The notes below the pieces were generated by a model, which made no database searches, was not told the DNA's origin, and was given only the letters and a program-made list of their open reading frames with translations. From the NCBI GenBank assembly GCA_035291705.1, contig DATDRM010000352.1:1-8975 (forward strand): a DNA stretch of 8,975 bases, written 5' to 3'. The DNA is from DATDRM01 sp035291705 (GTDB lineage: Bacteria; Chloroflexota; Anaerolineae; Anaerolineales; UBA4823). The position numbers were made by a program, and so were the translations under genes. The stretch's first letter is position 1. Every line of letters begins with the position of its first letter. Of the stretch, positions 1-6,583 are shown one piece after another.

Positions 1-1
1 G

Positions 2-2089
2 GCATTTCTGCTCGCCCTGGGTATCCTGGTCGCCGCGGTTCCGGAGGGGTTGCCGGCTACCGTCACTCTATCCCTGGCAATGGCGGCGCAACGCCTGGCG
101 CAGCGGGGCGTGCTGGTCAAAAAACTGGCGATCTTGGAAACGCTGGGGACAGTCTCGATCGTCTGCACCGATAAGAGCGGCACGCTTACCCAGAACCAAA
201 TGACCGCCCGCGAAGTGTGGGTCGCCCGGCAGCGCCTGACCGTCTCAGGCGTCGGGTATGAACCCGTTGGGGGTTTCTCTCCAGACCCATCGGGAACCCC
301 CCTGGAATCCACGCTCAATGCTCTGCTGATCGCCGCCGCGCTGTGCAATAATGCCCGGCTCAACCCGCCCACCCCGGATCGCCCGCAGTGGACCTGCCTG
401 GGGGATCAGACTGAGGCCGCCTTGCGCGTAGCCGCATTAAAGGGCGGGATCAGCGAAGATGACCTTGTGGATAGCTTCCCACGCATCCACGAATTGCCGT
501 TTGACGCCCGGCGCAAGCGGATGAGCACGATCCACATGGCGAAGGATGAAGGCAGGGCCTATGAAGACAGCGGAGGGTCGAAGGCTGAAGGCGAAGGGTG
601 GATGGATGATTCTTCAGACTTCAATTTTCAGCCGTTATCCTTTCAAGAGGTGGCACTGGTAAAGGGCGCGCCGCGTGAAGTGTTGCAGCTGTGTACACGC
701 ATCCTGATCGAAGCGGAAGAACGTCCGCTGGATGATGAGGTGCGGGCGGAGATCCTGGCAGCGAATGACGACTATGCCCGCCATGCGTTACGCGTGCTGG
801 CCCTGGCTCGCCGGAAGTTACCGTCGCGCTCAGGAGGATACACCACAGAGAGTGTTGAGCGTGACCTGACTTTCCTGGGCCTAGTGGCCATGCAGGACCC
901 ACCCCGGCCCGAAGTAGCCCAGGCGATGAGGGTTTTCCGCCAGGCGGGCGTACGCATCGTGATGATCACCGGCGACTATGGCCTGACCGCCGAATCGCTC
1001 GCCCGGCGCGTGGGGATGCTTGTCACCCCCAACCCGCTTATCCTGACCGGTGCTGATCTCGAGGGCATGAACGACCTCGAACTAAAGGCTATCCTGGACA
1101 AGGAAGTTGTTTATGCCCGCATGGCTCCCGAGCACAAGCTGCGCCTGGTAGCAGCCTTTCAGGCGCGTGGCGAGGTTGTGGCGGTCACCGGCGATGGCGT
1201 CAACGACGCCCCAGCCCTGCGGAAGGCGGATGTCGCCGTCGCCATGGGCATGATCGGTACCGACGTCGCCAAAGAGGCGGCGGATGTGATCCTGACCGAT
1301 GATAACTTCGGCGATCTGGTGAGTGCGGTCGAGGAAGGGCGGGCGATCTTCGATAACTTGCGTAAATTTTTGACCTACATGTTTGCCAGCAATGTCCCAG
1401 AAATCCTGCCTTTTATCCTCACCGCGCTGTTCGATATCCCTTTGGCGTTAACGGTGATTCAAATCCTGGCGATCGACCTGGGCACTGATCTGCTCCCTGC
1501 GCTGGCGCTGGGGATTGAGAAGCCGGAACCAAATGTGATGCGCAACCCTCCCCGCCGCCGGGCGCAACCCCTGGTAGAGCGAGGGCTGCTGGCGCGCGCC
1601 TTTCTCTGGTTAGGGGGCATCGAGGCTCTCCTGTGTTATATTGGTTTCTTCTATGTATATCATCTGAGCGGGCAGAATGAATTTTTACTCCCACCTGTGT
1701 TCGATTTGATCAAAATCCCTGGACTGTTGGATGGCGTCAGTGAGGTCCACCTGCTCGCTATCACAGTCTTTCATGCGGGAGTCGTTATGGCGCAGGTCGG
1801 CAACGCTTTCGCTTGCCGCACGGAGAGAGAACGCGGGCGACGGTTGGGCTGGCTGAGCAACCGCTTCCTGCTTTGGGGAATTCTGGCGGAGATCGTTATC
1901 ATTCTGATTTTGATTTATTTTCCACCCCTTGCCAGGACATTTAATCACGTACCTTTGCCGCCTATTTTCTGGGCTGGTCTGAGCCTGTATGCACCAGCCT
2001 TGTACAGCCTGGACTGGATTCGGAAGAGCGTGGTGCGCAGGTTAGAGAGTGCCAAAGGATTATATTCAATAAAAGGAGGTGTACCATGA
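2..2089 (+). CDS. P2-type cation-transporting ATPase, C-terminal part (5' end outside window)
   Basis: ATP-driven cation pump of the inner membrane, cut by the left edge; 695 residues remain in the frame starting at base 2. The open frame runs upstream of the TTG at 50, which lies inside the M4 motif PEGLP (41-55), so that TTG is not a start. Visible in order: M4, the phosphorylation motif DKSGTLT (catalytic Asp codon 170-172), the nucleotide-binding domain with KGAP (from 662), a TGD motif near 968-976, the hinge TGDGVNDAP (1187-1213), then about six C-terminal membrane helices. The actuator domain and M1-M3 are missing. M5 reads SNVPEILPF (1388-1414) and M6 reads DLGTD (1475-1489), matching the Na,K-ATPase pattern (SNIPEITPF, DLGTD) better than the Ca2+ pump pattern. 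A Ser where H,K-ATPase has Lys argues against an H,K pump. The ion is therefore inferred as monovalent, not proven. It overlaps the downstream RCK gene by ATGA. An acidic insertion sits at about 536-643. Confidence 0.93.
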   Translation, partial: AFLLALGILVAAVPEGLPATVTLSLAMAAQRLAQRGVLVKKLAILETLGTVSIVCTDKSGTLTQNQMTAREVWVARQRLTVSGVGYEPVGGFSPDPSGTPLESTLNALLIAAALCNNARLNPPTPDRPQWTCLGDQTEAALRVAALKGGISEDDLVDSFPRIHELPFDARRKRMSTIHMAKDEGRAYEDSGGSKAEGEGWMDDSSDFNFQPLSFQEVALVKGAPREVLQLCTRILIEAEERPLDDEVRAEILAANDDYARHALRVLALARRKLPSRSGGYTTESVERDLTFLGLVAMQDPPRPEVAQAMRVFRQAGVRIVMITGDYGLTAESLARRVGMLVTPNPLILTGADLEGMNDLELKAILDKEVVYARMAPEHKLRLVAAFQARGEVVAVTGDGVNDAPALRKADVAVAMGMIGTDVAKEAADVILTDDNFGDLVSAVEEGRAIFDNLRKFLTYMFASNVPEILPFILTALFDIPLALTVIQILAIDLGTDLLPALALGIEKPEPNVMRNPPRRRAQPLVERGLLARAFLWLGGIEALLCYIGFFYVYHLSGQNEFLLPPVFDLIKIPGLLDGVSEVHLLAITVFHAGVVMAQVGNAFACRTERERGRRLGWLSNRFLLWGILAEIVIILILIYFPPLARTFNHVPLPPIFWAGLSLYAPALYSLDWIRKSVVRRLESAKGLYSIKGGVP
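2072..2080 (+). promoter_or_regulatory. Strong ribosome binding site inside the ATPase 3' end
   Basis: The sequence AAAGGAGGT lies five bases before the ATG at 2086 and within the last codons of the ATPase gene. It is close to a full anti-16S match. With the ATGA stop/start overlap it points to efficient, coupled translation of the first RCK protein. Confidence 0.8.
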
Positions 2090-2745
2090 AAGTCATTGTC
2101 ATGGGTTGTGGCCGGGTCGGCGAACAGGTGAGCCGGCTCATGGCCGATGAAGGCCATGCGGTGGTCGTCATCGATCGGGATCCCAATGCCCTGGCTCGCC
2201 TGGGAGCAGATTTTAAGGGGCGTAAAGTGAGAGGCGTAGGCTTCGACCGGAACGTGATGATCGAAGCCGGGATCGAACAGGTGGATGCCTTCGCAGCCAC
2301 GAGCACGTCCGACAATGCCAACATTGTTGCGGCGCGCATCGCGCGCCAGATGTTCCGGGTGCCGCGGGTAGTCGCCCGCCTGTATGACCCGCGCCGGGCA
2401 GAGATCTACCGCCGCCTGGGGTTAATGACCATCTCCTCGACTACCTGGGGCGCAGAGCGCATTCGCGAGTTGCTCCTGCATGCAGAACTCGATCCAGTGT
2501 TCTCCTTCGGGCATGGCGAAGTTTGCGTGGTGTCCGTCGAAGCGTCACCACAGCTGGTCGGCAGGATGGTGAAGGACCTCAATGTGCCAGGGGAGATCAG
2601 CGTGGCAGCCGTTACCCGCCAAGGCCGGGCATTCATCCCGACCTCAGGCAGCGAGTTTCGGCCAGAGGATTTGATCCATCTGCTGGTGCTCGCCTCAGCC
2701 ATGGACCGCTTCAAGGCTTTGTTGGGCCTGGGGGAAGGAGACTGA
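2086..2745 (+). CDS. TrkA-family (RCK) NAD-binding K+ transport regulator, copy 1
   Basis: Cytoplasmic regulatory subunit of the TrkA/KtrA type, which gates K+ channels or transporters in response to bound nucleotide. The 219-residue product starts with a Rossmann fold: GCGRVG at residues 7-12, and an acidic residue ending the second strand in VVVIDRD, as expected for NAD(H). The RCK_N part covers about 1-120 (with STSDNANIVAARIAR and ARLYDPRRAEIYRRLG), and the TrkA_C part about 135-215. E. coli TrkA is about twice this length because it fuses two such units. Here the second unit is the next gene, two bases downstream, so the pair may assemble as a split TrkA. The start is fixed by the strong AAAGGAGGT and the ATGA overlap with the ATPase. 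No TrkH/KtrB membrane subunit is visible in the window, so the regulated partner is unknown; the upstream pump is one candidate by position only. Confidence 0.9.
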   Translation: MKVIVMGCGRVGEQVSRLMADEGHAVVVIDRDPNALARLGADFKGRKVRGVGFDRNVMIEAGIEQVDAFAATSTSDNANIVAARIARQMFRVPRVVARLYDPRRAEIYRRLGLMTISSTTWGAERIRELLLHAELDPVFSFGHGEVCVVSVEASPQLVGRMVKDLNVPGEISVAAVTRQGRAFIPTSGSEFRPEDLIHLLVLASAMDRFKALLGLGEGD

Positions 2746-2747
2746 AG

Positions 2748-3416
2748 ATGAACGTCATTATCGTAGGCGGAGGGAAAACCGGCTCACAGTTAGCGGTGCA
2801 ATTAATTGACGCAGGCCATCACGTGAGGGTGATCGAAGACCGGGCTGCGGTGCTCGAACGGCTTCAGCAAGAGATGCCGGAAGGCGTAGTCATCGCCGGC
2901 GATGGCAGTGCGCCAAGCGTCCTGGAAGCCGCCGGGATCAACGCCGCTCAAGTTTTAGCAGCTGTCACCGGCGACGATGAAGCCAACCTGGTGATCACGA
3001 CTCTGGCCCGCTTTGAGTTCAAGGTTCCCCGCACGATCGCCAGAGTGAATAACCCGAAGAATTCCTGGTTATTCAACGAACAAATGGGTGTGGATGTGGC
3101 CCTTAATCAGGCCGACATCCTGGCTAAACTGATCGCCGAGGAGATGTCTCTGGGCGATATGATGACGCTGCTCAAGCTGCGCAAAGGGGAATATTCGATT
3201 GTCGAAGAAAAAGTGCACGCACGGGCGGTCGTGGCAGGGAAACCCATCCGTGAGATCGACCTACCGCCGGAATGTGTGTTGGTGGCCATCCTGCGCAAGA
3301 ATCAACTGATCGTCCCGCGCGGCGATACGGTGCTGCAACCGGTCGATGAAGTCATCGCCCTGGTGCACTCCTCACAACTGGTGAAGCTGGCTTCTCTTTT
3401 GGGGCCTCTGGAGTGA
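2748..3416 (+). CDS. TrkA-family (RCK) NAD-binding K+ transport regulator, copy 2
   Basis: Second half-size RCK protein, 222 residues, with the same two-part architecture: Rossmann RCK_N (GGGKTG at residues 7-12, VRVIEDRA ending the second strand with Glu, TGDDEANLVITTLARFEF, ARVNNPKNSWLF) and a C-terminal TrkA_C lobe from about residue 140 that ends in VDEVIALV. The frame is open far upstream (to 2523), but that stretch is the shadow of copy 1. The ATG at 2748 is preferred because AAGGAG (2735-2740) sits seven bases before it and the protein then begins exactly at the Rossmann first strand. It follows copy 1 with a 2-nt gap, so the two are almost certainly co-translated. The two copies differ clearly in sequence and look like ancient paralogues rather than a recent duplication; a hetero-oligomer is inferred. 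This copy looks the more canonical TrkA of the two. Confidence 0.9.
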   Translation: MNVIIVGGGKTGSQLAVQLIDAGHHVRVIEDRAAVLERLQQEMPEGVVIAGDGSAPSVLEAAGINAAQVLAAVTGDDEANLVITTLARFEFKVPRTIARVNNPKNSWLFNEQMGVDVALNQADILAKLIAEEMSLGDMMTLLKLRKGEYSIVEEKVHARAVVAGKPIREIDLPPECVLVAILRKNQLIVPRGDTVLQPVDEVIALVHSSQLVKLASLLGPLE

Positions 3417-3427
3417 TCAAAAGACTG

Positions 3428-3479
3428 CGGATGGCTTGGAATACCGGCGTCATTGGTAATTATTCCGGGCAGACATCCG
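3428..3479. terminator. Convergent intergenic hairpin, probable bidirectional terminator
   Basis: In the 73-bp gap between converging genes, CGGATG (3428-3433) pairs with CATCCG (3474-3479). Inside it, 3434-3443 pairs with 3461-3470 (ten pairs, two of them G-T), leaving a 3-base bulge and a 17-base top. Read on the minus strand, the stem is followed closely by TCTTTT, so it suits the leftward deoxynucleoside kinase gene best. On the plus strand the tail is only weakly T-rich. Confidence 0.5.
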
Positions 3480-3489
3480 AAGTATATTC

Positions 3490-4149
3490 TTAGCGGAGGC
3501 GCGCCATTTCTTCTGGATCGAAGACGACCTCCTCTTTTCCGGTCAGCTTCTCCTGCACTTTCAGGACGATCAAGTCGAAATGTCCGGAGTTGGCCACATA
3601 ATCCAGGTCATCGCTGGGTACGGTCAGCACCGGGCAGAGGTTAAACCCGGCGATCCAGGTTTCGTACAATTCGTTGAGCTGCGCCAGGTACATAGAAGTG
3701 ATCTGACGCTCGTAGTCCCGCCCGCGGCGTTCGATGCGCGCCATGAGGGTAGGGACCGAAGCCCGTAGGTAGATCACCAGGTCGGGGGGCGGTAGAAACT
3801 CGGTCAAGACTTCGTAAAGCTCCCGGTAGGTGCCGTAATCACGAGTGTGGATCAAGCCCTGCCGGTAAAGGTTATGGGCGAAGATCTCCGCGTCTTCGTA
3901 AACGCTGCGGTCCTGAATGGCAGAAGTTGGGTGGTCGAGCAATTGGCGGTGGGCGCGCAGCCGGTGGGTGAGGAAGAAGATCTGCGAATGGAATGCCCAG
4001 GTGCGCATGTCGGCATAGAAATCTACGAGGTAAGGATTTTCGGCCACTGGCTCATAGAATGGTTGCCATCCCAGGCGGTGGCACAACAGCGCCACCAGGG
4101 TGGATTTACCAACGCCAATGTTTCCTGCCACGGCAACGAATTTCTTCAT
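3490..4149 (-). CDS. Deoxynucleoside kinase (dNK/dGK/dAK family)
   Basis: Soluble salvage enzyme that moves the gamma-phosphate of ATP to the 5'-OH of a deoxynucleoside, giving a dNMP. The 219-residue product has the full family signature: P-loop GNIGVGKST at residues 9-17, Glu33-Pro34 (candidate catalytic base) after the second strand, an aromatic/Gln patch around residues 51-59 (WAFHSQIFF) lining the nucleoside pocket, DRS at 80-82 followed by YED, and the Arg-rich lid RIERRGRDYERQ at 138-149. Length is normal for bacterial dGK/dAK-type enzymes; which base is preferred cannot be read safely. The ATG at 4149 overlaps the TGA of the upstream ATP-grasp gene (ATGA), and AGGAG lies a few bases before it, so the two are translationally coupled. 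The gene ends just before the convergent hairpin. No sign of damage. Confidence 0.93.
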   Translation of the reverse strand: MKKFVAVAGNIGVGKSTLVALLCHRLGWQPFYEPVAENPYLVDFYADMRTWAFHSQIFFLTHRLRAHRQLLDHPTSAIQDRSVYEDAEIFAHNLYRQGLIHTRDYGTYRELYEVLTEFLPPPDLVIYLRASVPTLMARIERRGRDYERQITSMYLAQLNELYETWIAGFNLCPVLTVPSDDLDYVANSGHFDLIVLKVQEKLTGKEEVVFDPEEMARLR

Positions 4150-6482
4150 AGGTGCTCCTGATCAGGCACTAAATAAGCTGCCGCGCGTCCCTGCTCGTCG
4201 TCCATCACCAGGTTCAAGTGGTGGCCTGGGCGGAAGGCGCTGACTTTGATCAAACGTAGGCAATCGAACAGGGGTCGTCCCATGGGGATGAAATCAGCCA
4301 GCTGGTTGGGTGTGTCGTAAAAGAAGTTGCGATTGAAGACTACATCAGCATCTTCCAGGTAAATAGCGAGTGGGTAGATGTTCGCCTCTACCAGGTCCTG
4401 GAAGAAGTGTGTGCCGAAGGAAGGTTCCGGGAATAGGCCGATCCCCTCTCCGGTCAGCTCCACCAGAGCACGCGTGTTATAAATATCCGAGTACCCGATG
4501 AACACGCCCAGGTCAGGATTGTGCGTACCCCAGCGGCCCGGACCGATGCAGATGAAGGTTTGACCGGCAAGGGCTGCGTTCAGGCGGCTGATGGTGCGGC
4601 CCACCTCCGCTCGCGCCGCTTCCGTTGGCAGCGCAAAATAGGCCTCCGGAGACACAAAAACGACATATTGAATCCCCTCCACCCTTCCTTTAGGGACCAT
4701 GCGGTGGGTGGAGAAAATGATGTCTTCGGTGCGCAGGTTTTCCGGCAGGTAAGCCTGTCTGTCTTTTAGATGGCTCTGTGGGCGGCACTGCAGCAGAATG
4801 ATTTCTACAGCGGGTTGCAAGGCTTCAGGATCGCTGACGCGCACGGTGAATTCGGTGTCGACGGGGCTATGATAATGTGTCTCCAGGATGTTCAGCACTT
4901 TGCGCATCCGTTCTGCCAGCGGGGTTCTGCGCAGCAGCTCCTCAAAAGTCAACACTAACTGGTCGGTCTTTGCATCCGTAGAAAGGCTGCGGATTGGCAC
5001 CAGGTAACCGCCTTGATCTGCCTGTACCAAATAGCGCAGTACTGGGTAGTGGAGGTCGAGGACCTGGTTGATAGGTAAGGTCTTGAAGGCGTTTTCTTCC
5101 AGGTCAATCACATCGACAAAGTGCTGGGAATAACGGCGAATGGCCTTCGGCGAAGCTTCAGGATGCAACAACGGGTGGCTAAGGGCAACCAGCCGGGGAT
5201 AATCGTTACCCACGCGATCGACAGCGCGCGTCCCTAATCCCCACACCAGGCGCACAAAACCATCCTCCCGCCGGATGTGCGGAGACCAGCGGTAGAGGTT
5301 GCGACTGAAAGCCACCCCAGCCGCGTGGGGCAGGTAATAACGGCCTATACGTTCACCTTGTACCACCTGGATCAAAATGGCCATGCGTTCGTCATAGTCT
5401 TGCAAGCCCTTGCTGCGGCGGTAGAGTAACGCGTCTGGGTTGACAACGCTGGCATAGACGTGGGCAATGGCTTTAGTTAAAGCCGCGAGGTTTTCTTCAG
5501 AGGTGCCCTGATTGGGACAAAAGACGCTGTCGTATTTTCCAGCGAAAGAGGTACCGAAGTTGTCTTCTAGCAAGCTGGAGGAGCGGACGATCAAGGGCTG
5601 GTTGTTCGCGCTCTCCAGGAGATTTTGTAATTGTTCTAAGATATCTGCGGGGAATTTGCCTTCGAGATATTCTTGCTGGATTTGTGGGTACTCAGCGCGG
5701 ATTTGTTCCTCGGATTTGTATTTTTGGTCGTTCCAACAGATCAGGTTGTTGACCGCCATGTAGGTGTACATCAGGTCCGAACCGAGGTAGTAAGACTCCG
5801 GGATGCGCAGGTAGGAACCGATCTCGTCGCCGGCGACTTCCGTAAGGATGCGCAAGGCCAGTAGCATGCCCGCTGCTTTCCCACCGATCTTGCCCTGGCC
5901 GATCTTGCGCCGGTTGATCTCTATCAGATCGGTGACCGTAAACCACTCTTTGGCAATGTTAATATAGGCCAGCTGGTCGCTGATCATCCGCCGGATCAAG
6001 ACGACTTTTATCTCACGTAATCGCGCTGCGGCGCGCTCGCGTTGTTCCGGGATTAAAGCCTCAAGGGCCAGGGCCTGCTCGAAAAGCATATTCTGTGGGG
6101 CTAGTTCTGGATTGAAATAAATCAGCAAATCTTCAGCCCTGGCGCCGCGCTCTGCCAGGACATCCAGCACGATTTGTTCAAACAGCTCATAAGGGAGGTT
6201 ATAGGCGAAATAGAAGTCGGTCAGGTGGCTGCGGATGCGCGCCAGGCGGGATTCCCAGACTTCGACGGGTTCTTCCGTGAAAGGATCGTGCAGCATTTCG
6301 CGCGCCTGGGATTGGATGGCTTTCTCGTGGACTTCGGCCTCGAACTGCTGGGGGCTGATCACCCCGCGGTCAAACAGCTCGCGGCGCATCCGGGCGCGGA
6401 TCCTGACCCTCAGGATGGGATACTGGGCCAGGGCGATATAAATGCTGAGCACACGATCGGTAGAAGCCGTTGGGAAGGTCAT
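4146..6482 (-). CDS. PEP/pyruvate-binding (PPDK/PEP-synthase-like ATP-grasp) protein lacking the phosphohistidine domain
   Basis: Large cytoplasmic protein, 778 residues from the ATG at 6482. Residues 1 to about 185 are helical, Arg/Glu-rich and unrecognised. From about 195 comes the nucleotide-binding half of PEP synthase/pyruvate phosphate dikinase: IGGKAAGM (199-206), LIVRSSSLLED (297-307) followed by SFAGKYDSVF, and near the end DTEFTV (542-547) and LLQCRPQ (563-569), equivalent to the usual D-x-E...LQ-x-RP. PEP synthase would then have a swivelling domain with a catalytic His (GG-x-(S/T)-x-H-A) and a PEP/pyruvate barrel. Neither is present. Instead about 200 residues follow with GPGRWG (647-652) and PSFGTHFFQ (687-695), a module I associate with large 'PEP/pyruvate-binding domain' proteins of unknown reaction. 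The protein probably binds ATP; the phosphate acceptor is unknown. An alternative TTG start at 6518 adds 12 residues but abuts a hairpin and has no Shine-Dalgarno. The TGA overlaps the kinase ATG. Confidence 0.85.
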   Translation of the reverse strand: MTFPTASTDRVLSIYIALAQYPILRVRIRARMRRELFDRGVISPQQFEAEVHEKAIQSQAREMLHDPFTEEPVEVWESRLARIRSHLTDFYFAYNLPYELFEQIVLDVLAERGARAEDLLIYFNPELAPQNMLFEQALALEALIPEQRERAAARLREIKVVLIRRMISDQLAYINIAKEWFTVTDLIEINRRKIGQGKIGGKAAGMLLALRILTEVAGDEIGSYLRIPESYYLGSDLMYTYMAVNNLICWNDQKYKSEEQIRAEYPQIQQEYLEGKFPADILEQLQNLLESANNQPLIVRSSSLLEDNFGTSFAGKYDSVFCPNQGTSEENLAALTKAIAHVYASVVNPDALLYRRSKGLQDYDERMAILIQVVQGERIGRYYLPHAAGVAFSRNLYRWSPHIRREDGFVRLVWGLGTRAVDRVGNDYPRLVALSHPLLHPEASPKAIRRYSQHFVDVIDLEENAFKTLPINQVLDLHYPVLRYLVQADQGGYLVPIRSLSTDAKTDQLVLTFEELLRRTPLAERMRKVLNILETHYHSPVDTEFTVRVSDPEALQPAVEIILLQCRPQSHLKDRQAYLPENLRTEDIIFSTHRMVPKGRVEGIQYVVFVSPEAYFALPTEAARAEVGRTISRLNAALAGQTFICIGPGRWGTHNPDLGVFIGYSDIYNTRALVELTGEGIGLFPEPSFGTHFFQDLVEANIYPLAIYLEDADVVFNRNFFYDTPNQLADFIPMGRPLFDCLRLIKVSAFRPGHHLNLVMDDEQGRAAAYLVPDQEHL

Positions 6483-6518
6483 TGCTTCGTTCACCGTCCA
6501 CCCAATAGGGTCTAGCAA

Positions 6519-6549
6519 GTTGGCACGTTAAACTTACTAACGTGCCAAC
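6519..6549. promoter_or_regulatory. Perfect 12-bp palindrome, likely operator of the ATP-grasp/kinase operon
   Basis: GTTGGCACGTTA (6519-6530) is repeated in perfect inversion as TAACGTGCCAAC (6538-6549) around a 7-base centre. It lies between dnaN and the ATP-grasp gene, just downstream of the -10 element at 6554-6559, so it would cover the transcription start. No T-run follows on either side, which argues against a terminator. A repressor-binding site is the simplest reading; a 5'-end mRNA hairpin is the alternative. Confidence 0.6.
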
Positions 6550-6553
6550 CACG

Positions 6554-6583
6554 AGATTAGATCAGAAGAGACAAGAAAGTCAA
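6554..6583 (-). promoter_or_regulatory. Sigma70-like promoter for the ATP-grasp/kinase operon
   Basis: On the minus strand TTGACT (6583-6578) and TAATCT (6559-6554) are separated by 18 bases: five of six matches to the -35 consensus and four to five of six to the -10. The -35 overlaps the last codon and stop of dnaN. The predicted start, near 6547, falls at the edge of the palindrome. Confidence 0.55.

Noticed and set aside
50..2089. Complete 679-residue gene starting at TTG 50
   Set aside because: The frame is open to the window edge and the TTG falls inside the conserved PEGLP motif, so the gene is truncated by the window and does not start there.
2523..2747. N-terminal extension of the second RCK protein
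   Set aside because: It overlaps the first RCK gene in another frame, has no family resemblance, and the ATG at 2748 has a good ribosome site and the expected Rossmann start.
3453..3644. Small plus-strand frame spanning the convergent gap
   Set aside because: It runs into the antisense of the kinase C-terminus, lacks a ribosome site, and covers the terminator hairpin.
6519..6549. Sigma54 promoter or CIRCE/HrcA element in the palindrome
   Set aside because: TGGCAC is present, but no TTGC follows at the required distance on either strand. The repeat also differs from the CIRCE TTAGCACTC-N9-GAGTGCTAA in bases and spacing.
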